A stretch of DNA of 40,808 nucleotides from Polynucleobacter sp. (GCA_023254115.1 JALQYK010000038.1:1-40808); one strand, 5' to 3'. Positions 1-9,858 are shown, numbered from the stretch's first letter. Notes: a model not told the origin generated them from the sequence alone. Translations and numbers: made by a program.

Positions 1-2354
1 CATACGTTTTACCCTTTGAGGAGTTGCGCATGTCTGACGTTGAGTCAGTCGGCGGTAAAAATGCCTCATTAGGTGAGATGATTTCACAGTTAAATGCTTC
101 GGGTGTGCGAGTTCCAACTGGTTTTGCAACAACCGCATTGGCGTTCCGCGATTTTTTGGTGCACAACAAATTAACAGAACGTATTAATGATCGTTTAGAT
201 AAGCTGAATGTTGACGATGTCAAAGCTTTGGCTGAAGCTGGCGCAGAAATACGTCGCTGGGTTGAGGAGGCGCCATTTCAAGAACGTTTAGAAAAAGAGA
301 TACGTGAGGCATTCAAAGTTTTGGATGCAGATGGCAAGGGTTCATTTGCGGTTCGTTCTTCGGCAACAGCTGAAGACTTGCCGGATGCTTCTTTTGCGGG
401 GCAGCAAGAATCATTCTTAAACGTTGTTGGTATAGATGACATTTTGCATCGTATTCGTGAAGTATTTGCCTCCTTATATAACGATCGTGCAATTTCATAC
501 CGCGTGCATAAGGGTTTTGCTCACGCTGAGGTAGCCTTGTCAGCTGGTATTCAGCGCATGGTGCGCTCTGATAAGGCGGCTTCTGGTGTGATGTTTACAC
601 TCGATACAGAGTCTGGCTTCCAGGATGCTGTTTTTATTACATCAAGTTATGGTTTAGGTGAAACCGTGGTGCAGGGCGCTGTGAATCCTGATGAGTTTTA
701 CGTATTCAAACCAATCTTAGCTGCGGGTAAATATCCAATCATTCGTAGAAGTTTGGGTTCTAAGTTGATTCAGATGCAATTTACCGCGCCTGGTGAGACT
801 GGTCGCGTTAAAACGGTTGACGTCCCCTTGGAACAACGCAATCGTTATTCTATTTCTGATGAAGACGTTTCAGAATTGGCTAAATATGCCATGATCATTG
901 AAAAACACTATCAACGTCCGATGGATATTGAATGGGGTAAAGATGGTATCGATGGCAAGATTTACATTCTTCAGGCACGCCCAGAAACTGTAAAGAGTCA
1001 AGCGCATGGCAAGGTAGAGATGCGTTACAAGCTCAAGGGTAATTCAACAGTTTTAACAACTGGTCGTGCGATTGGTCAAAAGATTGGTACCGGAACAGTT
1101 CGTGTTGTCAAGGATGCGAGCGAAATGGATCGTGTGCAACCTGGTGATGTATTGGTAGCAGATATGACGGATCCTAATTGGGAGCCAGTCATGAAACGTG
1201 CTGCAGCGATTGTGACAAATCGTGGTGGACGTACATGTCATGCGGCGATTATTGCTCGTGAGTTAGGTGTTCCTGCGGTGGTGGGTTGTGGTGATGCGAC
1301 TCATGCTCTGAAAGATGGTGCAGTTGTTACAGTATCTTGCGCAGAAGGTGATGAGGGTCGTATTTATGACGGTCCTATTGAAACTGAAGTGACTGAAGTC
1401 ACTCGCGGTGTCTTACCTGAAATTCCAGTGAAGATCATGATGAACGTGGGTAATCCACAGTTGGCTTTTGATTTTTGCCAAATCCCTAACGGTGGTGTAG
1501 GTCTTGCCCGTTTGGAATTCATCATCAATAACAATATTGGCGTTCATCCAAAAGCAATTTTGGAATATCCAAACATTGATTTGGATTTAAAGAAGGCGGT
1601 TGAGAGTGTGGCTCGCGGTCATGCAAGTCCGAGAGCTTTCTACGTGGATAAATTGGCTGAAGGTATTGCCACAATTGCCGCAGCTTTCTATCCAAAGCCA
1701 GTGATTGTGCGTTTATCAGATTTCAAATCTAACGAATACAAGAAGCTAATTGGCGGTTCGAGATATGAGCCTGATGAAGAAAATCCAATGTTAGGTTTCC
1801 GTGGCGCATCTCGTTACATTTCTGATGATTTCGCAGAAGCTTTTGCTATGGAATGCGAAGCAATGAAGCGTGTACGCAATGACATGGGTTTGACCAACGT
1901 TGAAATCATGATTCCATTTGTAAGAACTGTGAGCCAAGCAGAAAGAGTGATTGGTTTGTTGGGTAAGCATGGTTTGAAGCGCGGAGAAAATGGTTTGCGG
2001 GTCATCATGATGTGCGAAATTCCATCGAATGCTATCTTGGCTGAGCAGTTCTTAGAGCACTTTGATGGCTTCTCTATTGGTTCCAATGACCTAACTCAGC
2101 TAACGCTTGGTTTGGATCGAGACTCAGGAATGGAGTTATTGGCTATCGACTTTGATGAACGTGATCCAGCGGTTGAGTTCTTAGTTGCAAGAGCTATTGA
2201 GACATGCCGTGCCAAAGGTAAGTACATTGGTATTTGCGGTCAAGGACCTTCAGACCATCCTGACTTTGCTGAATGGTTAATGGATAAGGGCATTACCTCT
2301 ATTTCATTAAACCCAGATAGCGTTGTGGATACTTGGACTTTACTGGCTAAGTAA
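1..2354 (+). CDS. ppsA: Phosphoenolpyruvate synthase, 5' end cut by window
   Basis: Pyruvate, water dikinase: makes PEP from pyruvate and ATP in gluconeogenesis, in the cytoplasm. The frame is open from base 3 (reading [20 protein letters not shown]), so the gene starts upstream; the internal TTG at 24 and ATG at 30 are not its start. Seen in order: the PPDK-type ATP-grasp N-terminal domain ([30 protein letters not shown]), the swivelling phosphohistidine domain ([20 protein letters not shown], His codon at 1239-1241), and the C-terminal PEP-binding barrel ([56 protein letters not shown]). The visible 776 residues fit a family of about 790-800, so only roughly 20 residues are missing. It converges on smpB. 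Identification is firm. Confidence 0.96.
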   Translation, partial: YVLPFEELRMSDVESVGGKNASLGEMISQLNASGVRVPTGFATTALAFRDFLVHNKLTERINDRLDKLNVDDVKALAEAGAEIRRWVEEAPFQERLEKEIREAFKVLDADGKGSFAVRSSATAEDLPDASFAGQQESFLNVVGIDDILHRIREVFASLYNDRAISYRVHKGFAHAEVALSAGIQRMVRSDKAASGVMFTLDTESGFQDAVFITSSYGLGETVVQGAVNPDEFYVFKPILAAGKYPIIRRSLGSKLIQMQFTAPGETGRVKTVDVPLEQRNRYSISDEDVSELAKYAMIIEKHYQRPMDIEWGKDGIDGKIYILQARPETVKSQAHGKVEMRYKLKGNSTVLTTGRAIGQKIGTGTVRVVKDASEMDRVQPGDVLVADMTDPNWEPVMKRAAAIVTNRGGRTCHAAIIARELGVPAVVGCGDATHALKDGAVVTVSCAEGDEGRIYDGPIETEVTEVTRGVLPEIPVKIMMNVGNPQLAFDFCQIPNGGVGLARLEFIINNNIGVHPKAILEYPNIDLDLKKAVESVARGHASPRAFYVDKLAEGIATIAAAFYPKPVIVRLSDFKSNEYKKLIGGSRYEPDEENPMLGFRGASRYISDDFAEAFAMECEAMKRVRNDMGLTNVEIMIPFVRTVSQAERVIGLLGKHGLKRGENGLRVIMMCEIPSNAILAEQFLEHFDGFSIGSNDLTQLTLGLDRDSGMELLAIDFDERDPAVEFLVARAIETCRAKGKYIGICGQGPSDHPDFAEWLMDKGITSISLNPDSVVDTWTLLAK

Positions 2355-2369
2355 TAAAACAGCAGCAAT

Positions 2370-2395
2370 AAAAAAGCGGACTAGATTAGTCCGCT
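2370..2395 (-). terminator. Intrinsic terminator of smpB
   Basis: Perfect 9-bp stem AGCGGACTA (2375-2383) / TAGTCCGCT (2387-2395) with a 3-nt loop. On the minus strand it is followed by TTTTTAT. The smpB stop codon (2386-2388) lies at the loop, so the last codons of smpB form one arm. Confidence 0.8.
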
Positions 2396-2844
2396 ATCTT
2401 AGAGCCCGAACGCATAATTCGGGCTTTTTCTATTTGCCAGTCTCTATCTTTCGAGGCTTCGCGTTTATCGTGTTGCTTCTTACCGCGACCCAAACCAATC
2501 TCGCATTTCACACGGCCTTTGCTGAAGTGAAGGTTGAGTGGCACTAATGTGTAGCCGCGCTGTTCAACTTTACCAATCAGTTTTTTAATCTCAATGGCGT
2601 TAAGCAGAAGTTTTCTGGTTCTGCCTGGGTCAGCCAAAACATGAGTGGATGCTGAGATGAGAGGGCTGATATGGCAACCAATTAAATAAATCTCTGCATC
2701 ACGTATAACCACATAAGCCTCTTTGATTTGGACGCGACCCTCCCGGATGGCTTTAACTTCCCATCCTTGTAAGACCATGCCTGCCTCAAATCGCTCTTCG
2801 ATGAAGTAGTCGAAAAAGGCTTTTTTGTTATCAATGATGCTCAT
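2386..2844 (-). CDS. smpB: SsrA-binding protein SmpB
   Basis: Binds tmRNA and delivers it to stalled ribosomes for trans-translation. The 152 residues show the family hallmarks: N-terminal [20 protein letters not shown] and [19 protein letters not shown], a central LIGCHISPL segment, [14 protein letters not shown] and [11 protein letters not shown], then the basic tail [20 protein letters not shown] that is disordered until it enters the ribosome. Length is normal (about 150-160). It is divergent from ratA with 27 bp between start codons. Its 3' end carries two oppositely directed terminators. Very sure. Confidence 0.97.
   Translation of the reverse strand: MSIIDNKKAFFDYFIEERFEAGMVLQGWEVKAIREGRVQIKEAYVVIRDAEIYLIGCHISPLISASTHVLADPGRTRKLLLNAIEIKKLIGKVEQRGYTLVPLNLHFSKGRVKCEIGLGRGKKQHDKREASKDRDWQIEKARIMRSGSKIAD
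2403..2429 (+). terminator. Intrinsic terminator of ppsA, inside smpB
   Basis: Perfect 8-bp stem AGCCCGAA (2403-2410) / TTCGGGCT (2418-2425), 7-nt loop, then a run of five T (2425-2429) on the plus strand. It lies within the antisense of the smpB C-terminal codons, about 50 nt after the ppsA stop, and is the only good plus-strand terminator after ppsA. Confidence 0.7.
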
Positions 2845-2871
2845 ATATTTATATCGTTAGAATACGAGATT

Positions 2872-3306
2872 ATGGCAGACGTATTTAAGACAGTTCTCAT
2901 TGGACATTCTGCAGAGAGAATGTATAACTTAGTCATTGATGTGGCTAAGTATCAAGATTTCCTACCTTGGTGCGGTGGCGTGGAGATCTATGAGCAAACT
3001 GAAGAGATTCTGGATGCCAAAATCCACATCAAATTTAAGGGATTAGAACAGTTCTTTCATACCCGGAACATAAATACTCGTCCTACATCCATTGATATGA
3101 GCTTTGTAGATGGACCATTTAAGAAATTTCATGGCAACTGGCGTTTTATGCCTTTACGAGAGGACGCCTGCAAAATTGAATTTCAGTTGCATTATGAATT
3201 TGAGAGTGTTTTATTAGAAAAGATCATTGGCCCGGTATTTGGCATGATTGCCAGTACCTTTGTAGATGGTTTTGTTAAGAGAGCTGATCAAGTGTATGGG
3301 GCATAA
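2872..3306 (+). CDS. ratA: RatA-type START/Coq10-like protein
   Basis: 144-residue polyketide-cyclase/START-like protein of the RatA/Coq10 family. The E. coli member was described as a toxin blocking 70S assembly, while related proteins bind ubiquinone; which role applies here cannot be read from sequence. Visible family features are the AERMYNLVIDVAKYQDFLPWC opening (split: AERMYNLV and YQDFLPWC), the strands SIDMSFVDGPFKKFHGNW and FQLHYEFES, and a long C-terminal helix FGMIASTFVDGFVKRADQVY. The smpB/ratA/rnfH neighbourhood is the same as in enterobacteria, which supports the call. It overlaps rnfH by 11 nt, implying translational coupling. Confidence 0.92.
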   Translation: MADVFKTVLIGHSAERMYNLVIDVAKYQDFLPWCGGVEIYEQTEEILDAKIHIKFKGLEQFFHTRNINTRPTSIDMSFVDGPFKKFHGNWRFMPLREDACKIEFQLHYEFESVLLEKIIGPVFGMIASTFVDGFVKRADQVYGA

Positions 3307-3655
3307 GTTGAACATCTTGCTCTGTGATTGCCGCCAAGGCGACCCTGTCATGACTCCTGTTGAGCTGAGTTTTGCCGAGAATGATCCTGTGACCGTAGGT
3401 CAGGCGCTGATTCAGTTAAATATTGCCAGCTCTGCAAAAGATCCAAATATCGCTAGAAAAGGCTGTTTTGGGGTCTTTGGCAAGCGTAAGGACTGGGATA
3501 GCCCTATTTATGATGAGGATAGGTTGGAGCTGTATAGCGAGCTGTTAATTGATCCAATGGAAGCTCGTCGCAAAAAGGCTAATAAGAACCTAGATAACCG
3601 CTTGCAGGCTAAAGCAGCGGGTAGAAAAGGGCGTTTTTTGAGCAAACAGTCATAA
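3296..3655 (+). CDS. rnfH: RnfH family ubiquitin-fold protein
   Basis: Small beta-grasp protein of the RnfH (UPF0125) family, function not established. The ATG at 3296 (MGHKLNILLCDC) is chosen because it puts the first beta strand at the N-terminus; the upstream ATG at 3266 lies well inside ratA. The conserved core is visible as GKRKDWDSPIYDEDRLELYS followed by LLIDPMEARRKKANKNL, typical of the family end. The basic tail NRLQAKAAGRKGRFLSKQS is somewhat longer than in E. coli RnfH. It overlaps the ratA stop and is probably in one transcript with it. Confidence 0.9.
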   Translation: MGHKLNILLCDCRQGDPVMTPVELSFAENDPVTVGQALIQLNIASSAKDPNIARKGCFGVFGKRKDWDSPIYDEDRLELYSELLIDPMEARRKKANKNLDNRLQAKAAGRKGRFLSKQS

Positions 3656-3667
3656 AACCTCTATAAT
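3638..3667 (+). promoter_or_regulatory. Sigma-70 type promoter of guaB
   Basis: TTGAGC (3638-3643), 18-nt spacer, TATAAT (3662-3667, perfect -10). Transcription would start near 3674, leaving a leader of about 20 nt with an AGGGG Shine-Dalgarno before the guaB ATG at 3693. The -35 box lies within the last codons of rnfH. Confidence 0.65.
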
Positions 3668-3692
3668 TCGCTTTTGCGCATAGGGGTTTTGC

Positions 3693-5156
3693 ATGAGACT
3701 CATACAAAAAGCACTCACATTTGACGATGTGCTTCTCGTTCCCGCTTATTCAGCGGTTCTACCACGTGATACTCAGTTGGGTACTCAACTGACTCGTGAC
3801 ATTTCAATCAATATTCCACTAGTGTCTGCTGCGATGGACACAGTCACAGAAGGTCGCTTGGCGATTGTGATGGCTCAAGAGGGTGGTGTGGGTATTATTC
3901 ACAAGAACTTAACGCCTGCTGAGCAAGCTCGCGAAGTGGCTAAGGTGAAGCGTTACGAATCTGGTGTGTTGCGTGATCCAATCACGATTTCACCGGATAT
4001 GACAGTTCGCGATGTGATCAACCTATCCAGAGAACATGGTTTTTCAGGTTTTCCAGTGCTTCAGGGTAAAACGGTGGTGGGTATTATTACCAACCGCGAT
4101 CTACGCTTTGAAGAAGATTTGGATGCCAAGGTTCGTGACAAGATGACACCTAAAGATCGTCTTGTGACCATCAAGGAAGGTTCATCACCTGAAGAAGCAA
4201 AGCGCTTGATGAACAAGCATCGTCTTGAACGCGTATTGGTGGTTAATGACAATTTTGAATTGCGTGGCTTGATCACTGTAAAAGATATTCTGAAAGCCAA
4301 AGAGCATCCTTTAGCAAGTAAAGATAGTCGTGGTCAATTGATCGCTGGTGCAGCGGTTGGCGTTGGTCCAGACAATGATGAACGTATTGAGCTATTGGCT
4401 AAGGCTGGCGTTGACGTGATTGTGGTCGATACAGCCCATGGCCATAGTCAAGGCGTATTAGATCGTGTGAAATGGGTTAAAAAGAACTATCCACAGATTC
4501 AAGTGATTGGCGGCAATATTGCAACCGGTGAGGCAGCTAAAGCTTTAGTTGCTCATGGTGCTGATGGCGTGAAGGTGGGTATTGGACCAGGCTCTATTTG
4601 TACAACTCGTATCGTTGCTGGTGTGGGTGTTCCGCAAATCACGGCAGTTGTGAATGTTTCTGAAGCACTAAAAGGTACGGGTGTGCCTTTGATTGCGGAC
4701 GGTGGCATTCGTTACTCTGGCGATATTTCTAAAGCCCTGGCAGCAGGTGCCCATTGCGTGATGATGGGCGGCATGTTTGCCGGTACTGAGGAAGCTCCAG
4801 GTGAAGTGTTCTTGTACCAGGGTCGTTCATACAAGAGCTATCGTGGTATGGGGTCAGTAGGTGCCATGAAAGATGGTGCCGCAGATCGTTACTTCCAAGA
4901 AGATAACAGTGCTAACGTCGATAAATTAGTGCCAGAAGGTATTGAGGGTCGTGTTCCTTACAAAGGTAGCGTCTTAGCGATCGTTCATCAACTGACTGGT
5001 GGTATTCGTTCTTCAATGGGTTACTGCGGATGCAAAACAATTTCTGAATTGCATGAAAAAGCAGGTTTTGTTGAGATTACTTCTGCGGGTATGCGCGAAT
5101 CACATGTTCATGACGTGCAAATTACTAAAGAAGCACCTAACTACCATATCGATTAA
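3693..5156 (+). CDS. guaB: Inosine-5'-monophosphate dehydrogenase
   Basis: Oxidises IMP to XMP with NAD+, the committed step to guanine nucleotides. The 487 residues start with [17 protein letters not shown], have two CBS domains inserted at about residues 95-205 ([32 protein letters not shown]), then the catalytic barrel: [10 protein letters not shown] at 246-255, [10 protein letters not shown], and the active-site loop [13 protein letters not shown] with Cys303. The C-terminal IMP-site segment [10 protein letters not shown] is present. Normal full length. It is followed after 32 bp by guaA, the usual guaBA operon. No defect seen. Confidence 0.98.
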   Translation: MRLIQKALTFDDVLLVPAYSAVLPRDTQLGTQLTRDISINIPLVSAAMDTVTEGRLAIVMAQEGGVGIIHKNLTPAEQAREVAKVKRYESGVLRDPITISPDMTVRDVINLSREHGFSGFPVLQGKTVVGIITNRDLRFEEDLDAKVRDKMTPKDRLVTIKEGSSPEEAKRLMNKHRLERVLVVNDNFELRGLITVKDILKAKEHPLASKDSRGQLIAGAAVGVGPDNDERIELLAKAGVDVIVVDTAHGHSQGVLDRVKWVKKNYPQIQVIGGNIATGEAAKALVAHGADGVKVGIGPGSICTTRIVAGVGVPQITAVVNVSEALKGTGVPLIADGGIRYSGDISKALAAGAHCVMMGGMFAGTEEAPGEVFLYQGRSYKSYRGMGSVGAMKDGAADRYFQEDNSANVDKLVPEGIEGRVPYKGSVLAIVHQLTGGIRSSMGYCGCKTISELHEKAGFVEITSAGMRESHVHDVQITKEAPNYHID

Positions 5157-5188
5157 TTCGACTAATTAGTCACATATTTAGGATTACT

Positions 5189-6796
5189 GTGCACGACAAG
5201 ATTTTGATTTTGGACTTTGGGTCACAAGTGACCCAATTAATTGCTAGGCGCGTACGTGAAGCACGCGTTTATTCAGAAATTCATCCCTATGATGTAGATC
5301 CAAGCTTTATTGAAAAGTTTGTCAAAGAGCAGGGTTGTAAAGGCATTATCTTGTCAGGTGGTCCAAGCTCTGTGACAGAGGGTGATACGCCTCGTGCACC
5401 AGAAATCGTATTTAATTTGGGCGTACCTGTTTTAGGCATTTGTTATGGGATGCAAACAATGGCTGCACAGTTGGGTGGTCAGGTTGCAACTGCTGAATCT
5501 TTAGGTAAATCAAGAGAATTTGGTTACGCTGAGGTTCGTGCAAGAGGCCATACAAAGCTATTAGAAAATATTCAGGACTTCACAACGCCTGAAGGCCATG
5601 GCATTTTGAAGGTATGGATGAGTCATGGTGACTCAGTGACTGAACTCCCTTCAGGCTTTAAGTTGATGGCATCGACCGACTCATGCCCGATTGCGGGTAT
5701 GGCTGATGAAGATCGTCGTTTTTATGCTGTTCAATTCCACCCTGAAGTAACCCACACTGTTTTAGGTAAAGCGATTCTAGAGCGTTTTGTTCATCAAATT
5801 TGTGCCTGTGGCACAGATTGGGTAATGGGTGATTACATTGCTGAAGCAGTTGCATCTATTCGCAAACAAGTTGGTACAGATGAAGTTATTTTAGGTTTGT
5901 CTGGCGGTGTTGATTCAAGTGTTGCTGCAGCTTTGATCCATCGTGCGATTGGCGCTCAGTTAACTTGCGTGTTCGTGGACCATGGTTTGCTTCGCTTAAA
6001 CGAAGGCAAGATGGTGATGGACATGTTTGCCAAGAACTTGGGCGTTAAGGTGATTCATGTTGATGCTACCAATCAGTTTATGGGTGAATTAGCGGGTGTT
6101 TCGGATCCAGAAGCAAAGCGCAAAATCATTGGTAAGGAATTTGTTGAAGTATTCCAAGTTGAATCTGGAAAAATTAAGAATGCTAAGTGGCTCGCACAAG
6201 GCACTATTTATCCAGACGTGATTGAGTCTGCCGGTAAAGGCAAAAAGGGCGCTCACACTATCAAGAGTCATCACAACGTCGGTGGCTTACCTGAGGATAT
6301 GAAACTCCAGTTGTTGGAGCCACTACGTGAGCTGTTTAAAGATGAGGTACGTGAGCTAGGCGTTGCATTGGGCTTACCTCACGAGATGGTTTACCGCCAT
6401 CCATTCCCTGGCCCAGGTTTGGGCGTGCGCATCTTGGGTGAAGTGAAAAAAGATTTCGCTGATTTATTACGCCGTGCCGATGCTATTTTTATTGAAGAGC
6501 TTCGTTCCACTATCGATGAAAACAGTGGTAAATCTTGGTATGACTTAACCAGTCAGGCATTCGCTGTATTTTTGCCAGTTAAATCAGTGGGTGTGATGGG
6601 TGATGGTAGAACTTATGAGTATGTTGTTGCTTTGCGCGCTGTGCAAACACAAGATTTCATGACAGCTCATTGGGCGCACTTGCCTCATGATTTATTGGGT
6701 CGAGTATCTAATCGAATCATTAATGAAGTCCGTGGCATTAACCGAGTTGTCTACGATATTAGCGGTAAGCCACCAGCCACGATCGAGTGGGAGTGA
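5189..6796 (+). CDS. guaA: GMP synthase (glutamine-hydrolysing)
   Basis: Aminates XMP to GMP with ATP and glutamine. GTG start at 5189 with an AGGA site upstream; no ATG fits the conserved N-terminus ([20 protein letters not shown]). Class I amidotransferase domain: Cys85 in GICYGMQ, His184/Glu186 in [11 protein letters not shown] pyrophosphatase domain: P-loop SGGVDSS at 238-244. C-terminal dimerisation domain ends with [18 protein letters not shown]. Full length at 535 residues. The last codons ATC GAG TGG GAG TGA are not the original host ones: an integrative element enters here and replaced GAA TAA by synonymous GAG TGA (see the element). The protein is unchanged. Confidence 0.98.
   Translation: MHDKILILDFGSQVTQLIARRVREARVYSEIHPYDVDPSFIEKFVKEQGCKGIILSGGPSSVTEGDTPRAPEIVFNLGVPVLGICYGMQTMAAQLGGQVATAESLGKSREFGYAEVRARGHTKLLENIQDFTTPEGHGILKVWMSHGDSVTELPSGFKLMASTDSCPIAGMADEDRRFYAVQFHPEVTHTVLGKAILERFVHQICACGTDWVMGDYIAEAVASIRKQVGTDEVILGLSGGVDSSVAAALIHRAIGAQLTCVFVDHGLLRLNEGKMVMDMFAKNLGVKVIHVDATNQFMGELAGVSDPEAKRKIIGKEFVEVFQVESGKIKNAKWLAQGTIYPDVIESAGKGKKGAHTIKSHHNVGGLPEDMKLQLLEPLRELFKDEVRELGVALGLPHEMVYRHPFPGPGLGVRILGEVKKDFADLLRRADAIFIEELRSTIDENSGKSWYDLTSQAFAVFLPVKSVGVMGDGRTYEYVVALRAVQTQDFMTAHWAHLPHDLLGRVSNRIINEVRGINRVVYDISGKPPATIEWE
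6782..6792 (+). repeat. Left attachment core (attL)
   Basis: ATCGAGTGGGA, inside the last guaA codons. The similarity to the right copy extends to 20 bp (6779-6798 against 11755-11774) with four mismatches, all transitions and all synonymous when read as the end of GuaA (Thr-Ile-Glu-Trp-Glu-stop). Confidence 0.85.
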
Positions 6797-7013
6797 CCTA
6801 ATATCGTTTTGCATCGTTCAAGAACGTACCGCAAAATTGAAATAGTCCAGCTACCGCAATGAGTTACGTGTCCTAATCATTCAAGCTCGTTCATTAGGTA
6901 GATTATTTGGCTAACGGTATTTCAGTCGGTAAATTTTCGGTGTCTCGAGTCTTACCCGAGTGATGCCGTCAGATGGTCTGACGGTATCAAGGTGGACATA
7001 AAAGGATGCCTAA
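6797..7013 (+). promoter_or_regulatory. Left-end noncoding region, integrase leader
   Basis: 217 bp without a gene between guaA and the integrase. It holds TACCGCAA twice (6827-6834, 6852-6859), a CTAACGGTAT site (6911-6920), and a perfect hairpin CCGTCAGA-TGG-TCTGACGG (6966-6984) that runs into TGACGGTAT (6979-6987), the same word found at the right end of the element. These are candidate recombinase arm sites or regulator sites. An AAGGA ribosome site precedes the integrase ATG. I could not pick a convincing promoter. Confidence 0.45.
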
Positions 7014-8369
7014 ATGCTGACGGATACTCAACTTAAAACTCTTAAACCCGCAGAAAAAATTTACAAAGTTACAGACTCTCAAGGGCTGTATATAGCCGTT
7101 TCCCCGGCGGGTGGGAAGTCCTTTCGATTTGACTATAGAGTCGATGGGAAGCGTGAAACACTTACGATTGGCAGATATGAAGATGGCACGCCAAGTCGGT
7201 CACAAAATGAGTTGATTGATCTCGATTTTGGTCGAGTGATATCTCTGGCTGATGCTAGAGCCTTGCATGATAGGGCTAGGCGTATGGTTCAGGCTGGGAA
7301 GTCGCCTTCAAGGGTCAAGGCAGAAAAGCGTATACAGAAGGATCAGGCCGATACTTTTGGGGCCTGGGTTAACAAGTATTTCGAATTTAAATCTGATCCG
7401 AAGAGTGGTGATGAGACATTGGCCGACTCCACCCTTGAACTTCGAAAATCAATCTACCGCCGCATTCTTGAGCCTCAATTAGCTTGCTTGCGGCTGGAAG
7501 AGATTAGGCCTCTGAAGTTGGCAGAGTTGTTCAGAAAAACAAAGGATGAGAGAGGGCCTGGCCCCGCTGTTCATGCGCGTGAACTTGTTCTTTTGGTGTT
7601 TCGCTACGCCATAGGGCAAGGAGTAGATGTTGTGAATCCGGTGGAATCGATCCAACGAAAAACGATTGCAACCTTTAAGGCTCGAGAGAGAAATTTGACT
7701 CGATATGAGATTAAGGAGTTTTTCGAGGCACTCCAAGAGACCGCAACTTCACCAACATTACGTTTGGCTGTGAAATTTGTACTGCTGACAGGTGTGCGTA
7801 AATCGGAATTTATTGGTGCAACTTGGAGAGAGGTTAACTGGGAGCGCTCTGTATGGACGATTCCCGCTTCTCGCATGAAGGCAGGCAGAGAACACAAAGT
7901 GTATCTTTCAGAGCAGGCTTTGGATATTTTGACCACTTTGAAGGCTTGCTTCCCATCGGCGGCATACTTTCATCCAGGGCGATACGAATTCGATGAGTCG
8001 ATTAGCAATGCAACATTAAATCGGACTATTGATGCAGCAGTAAAGGTGATAAACGAAAAGCGACCTCCCGAAAGTGATGATTTCGAGACGTTCTCGGTGC
8101 ATGACTTACGCCGTACATTTTCTACACGGTTGAATGAAGCATTGTTCCCTGAAGCGCTAATCGAAGCTAGCCTGGCTCACGTTAAGAAAGATCAAGTGGC
8201 AGCAGCTTATAACCATGCCAAGCTTCCTGGCCCTAGAAAAGCTCTTATGCAAGGATGGGCTGACATGATCGATGCTTGGTGCAGAGGGGAAAGTGCAAGA
8301 GAGATAGTTGCTTTGACCAAGGGAAAAATTGATAACGCTGCTCACGATGATGATGGGATAGATCTATGA
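7014..8369 (+). CDS. Tyrosine recombinase (island integrase)
   Basis: Site-specific recombinase that presumably integrates and excises the element at the guaA end. N-terminal arm-binding domain of the DUF4102 type (residues about 1-95: LTDTQLKTLKPAEKIYKVTD, GKRETLTIGRY, SLADARALHDRARR), a SAM-like core-binding domain (about 110-215), and a C-terminal catalytic domain. Catalytic residues are all visible: Arg262 in LTGVRKSE, Lys289 in SRMKAGREHKVYLS, His363 and Arg366 in HDLRRTF, His389 in SLAHV, and the nucleophile Tyr399 in AAAYNHA. At 451 residues it is full length. It sits next to attL, reads away from guaA, and its stop overlaps the next start (ATGA), so the next gene is coupled. Confidence 0.95.
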   Translation: MLTDTQLKTLKPAEKIYKVTDSQGLYIAVSPAGGKSFRFDYRVDGKRETLTIGRYEDGTPSRSQNELIDLDFGRVISLADARALHDRARRMVQAGKSPSRVKAEKRIQKDQADTFGAWVNKYFEFKSDPKSGDETLADSTLELRKSIYRRILEPQLACLRLEEIRPLKLAELFRKTKDERGPGPAVHARELVLLVFRYAIGQGVDVVNPVESIQRKTIATFKARERNLTRYEIKEFFEALQETATSPTLRLAVKFVLLTGVRKSEFIGATWREVNWERSVWTIPASRMKAGREHKVYLSEQALDILTTLKACFPSAAYFHPGRYEFDESISNATLNRTIDAAVKVINEKRPPESDDFETFSVHDLRRTFSTRLNEALFPEALIEASLAHVKKDQVAAAYNHAKLPGPRKALMQGWADMIDAWCRGESAREIVALTKGKIDNAAHDDDGIDL

Positions 8370-8842
8370 AAGACACTCTGCTGACCTCACCCCTAACAAG
8401 CGACCAAAAAGCCTTTAGGCAAAGGCTGGATAAGCAGGTGAGCAAGGCAGAGACTGTGGCATTGGGAATATGGCTCCTTGAGTACCAGGTTGGTGGCGTT
8501 AGCCTTGAAAGAATGTCTCGAGAGGTTAAGGATGCATTGATCAAAATTGGAGTTTCAGAACGCGTACGCCAAAGGGTTCTTGGTCAAATGCTGGATGAGG
8601 TGACATCTGTACCCCAACCTAAACGAGGCAAGGGAAGGAAGGGTTATCCAATTGCTTTAAAGAAGACTGCAGCCATCATTGTGGAAATGGTTGCAAAAGC
8701 AGAGCGACTACCAAAAACACGTAGTGAAACAAAAAAGAAAATTTCTGCTTTTGAGCGAACAAGTCAAATTTTGGCCGAGTGTGGATTTGATGTGAAGCCA
8801 GAGACACTCATAGATTGGCACTCTGACTGGCGATCCAATTAA
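8366..8842 (+). CDS. Unknown protein coupled to the integrase
   Basis: Not recognised. 158 residues starting at ATG 8366, whose first bases overlap the integrase stop codon (ATGA), so translation is probably coupled. The N-terminal half looks helical and charged (QKAFRQRLDKQVSKAETVAL); the middle is rich in Lys/Gly/Pro (PQPKRGKGRKGYP); the C-terminal part is again helical and basic (KTRSETKKKISAFERTSQIL) and ends DWHSDWRSN. No membrane segment or signal peptide. The net positive charge and position suggest a DNA-associated accessory or regulatory protein of the recombinase, but that is inference from context only. Confidence 0.7.
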   Translation: MKDTLLTSPLTSDQKAFRQRLDKQVSKAETVALGIWLLEYQVGGVSLERMSREVKDALIKIGVSERVRQRVLGQMLDEVTSVPQPKRGKGRKGYPIALKKTAAIIVEMVAKAERLPKTRSETKKKISAFERTSQILAECGFDVKPETLIDWHSDWRSN

Positions 8843-8845
8843 GTG

Positions 8846-8865
8846 GGCGATATTCAAATATCACC
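8846..8865. promoter_or_regulatory. Dyad upstream of the AlpA-like gene
   Basis: In the 90-bp gap before the AlpA-like gene: GATATT (8849-8854), CA, AATATC (8857-8862), extended by an outer GG/CC pair with one mismatch. It is a candidate operator for autoregulation or for the XRE protein; no binding specificity is known. Confidence 0.35.
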
Positions 8866-8932
8866 AAATATCTAGAAATGGGTTAGTTATCTAGTATCGA
8901 TCTCATTCATTAGCCATCAACGGAGATCGAAA

Positions 8933-9253
8933 ATGCAAGTAACCCAACCCCGTCGCACGATTCGTCGAGCTGCAGTTCTCTCAAAAACAGGTCTATGCCG
9001 AACCAGCCTGTACCACCTTGAAAAAAAGGGTGAGTTTCCAGCTCATTTCTTGTTGACTCCTCGCTGTGCAGTCTGGTTTGAAGATGAGATTGACTCTTGG
9101 TTGGAAGCTCGCCGAAACGCTGTGATTAAAGCAGCGCAATGGCCAAATGTATCTTTGAGAAAAACTGCTCGTGGACGGCCCGCCAATGGCGTGGCTGCAG
9201 TGCAGTACTACTCCCAAGCATCACACTCCAAAAAACCTGTCTCACGTCGCTGA
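8933..9253 (+). CDS. AlpA-like HTH regulator / excisionase
   Basis: 106-residue MerR-fold AlpA-type DNA-binding protein. The core is visible as IRRAAVLSKTGLCRTSLYHL (recognition helix SRSTLY-like CRTSLYHL), EKKGEFPAHF, and VWFEDEIDSWLEARR, which match the AlpA pattern of 'strategy for a site-specific word, then W-x-x-x-E-I-x-x-W'. AlpA proteins activate integrase or excision genes in satellites of the P4 type and in integrative islands. The start has a GGAGATCG ribosome site. The tail after residue 65 (basic, RKTARGRPANG) is longer than in the shortest AlpA proteins. It lies between the integrase block and the replication-like gene, the usual order in such islands. Confidence 0.85.
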   Translation: MQVTQPRRTIRRAAVLSKTGLCRTSLYHLEKKGEFPAHFLLTPRCAVWFEDEIDSWLEARRNAVIKAAQWPNVSLRKTARGRPANGVAAVQYYSQASHSKKPVSRR

Positions 9254-9273
9254 ATGGCAGAAAGCGTTTCAGT

Positions 9274-9858
9274 ATGAGCAGGAGTAAAAAGGTTCCAGAA
9301 ACCATTAGTGGCCAGATTCTTGCAATTCCACGCAACGTAAAACGGTCGGAAGCCTTCAAGGCTTGTTCTCCGCTAGCCAGAGCTTTGCTTATCGAGCTGG
9401 CTGACCAACATAATGGTGCAAATAATGGTCGATTGCATTTGTCATATGTGTATTTACGAGAACAAGGTTTTCGATCAAAAGATCAAATCGCCAAGGGGCG
9501 TGACGAGTTAATAGCTCGCAATTTAATCATCCTCACTAGACAAGGTGGGTTACCAATTCGAAATGAGGGCAGAACAACCTTTGGGGGAGCGTCGTGGTTT
9601 GCGTTGACATGGCATCGCATATCAAATTTTGTCGGACTCGACATTAGTTCCAGCCAATATCATCCCGGAGCTTGGGCTAGACCTTGCCAATTGACTAATA
9701 GACCCCAGCCCGAAGCTTTAAAGGCGGCTCAAATAAAACGCAGATTGCAGCCTGCGGTACAGGCTAGTTCCGACCCGTATTGCGGGGCAAAACAGAACGG
9801 CAATGACCCGTATCACGGGTCGATAGCCCCTAAATCTAGGCACCTGACTGTCCCGTGA
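9274..9858 (+). CDS. Replication-initiator-like winged-helix protein
   Basis: Probably 194 residues from ATG 9274 (MSRSKKVPETISGQILAIPR); the reading frame is open further upstream (ATG 9139) but that part lies on top of the AlpA-like gene and reads as nonsense. The region EAFKACSPLARALLIELADQ, then NNGRLHLSYVYLREQGF and KGRDELIARNLIILTRQGG, looks like a winged-helix DNA-binding fold of the kind found in replication proteins of islands and phages, with ASWFALTWHRIS following. The C-terminal quarter is low complexity and holds repeats (SDPYCG, NDPYHG) encoded by DNA dyads. Function is inferred from position after AlpA and general appearance; I cannot name a family with certainty. Confidence 0.6.
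   Translation: MSRSKKVPETISGQILAIPRNVKRSEAFKACSPLARALLIELADQHNGANNGRLHLSYVYLREQGFRSKDQIAKGRDELIARNLIILTRQGGLPIRNEGRTTFGGASWFALTWHRISNFVGLDISSSQYHPGAWARPCQLTNRPQPEALKAAQIKRRLQPAVQASSDPYCGAKQNGNDPYHGSIAPKSRHLTVP

Noticed and set aside
1814-2086. Minus-strand frame inside ppsA
   Set aside because: Shadow of a strongly conserved coding region; composition follows ppsA codons.
9139-9273. Upstream extension of the replication-like frame
   Set aside because: It overlaps the AlpA-like gene out of frame and has no protein-like character; ATG 9274 is better.
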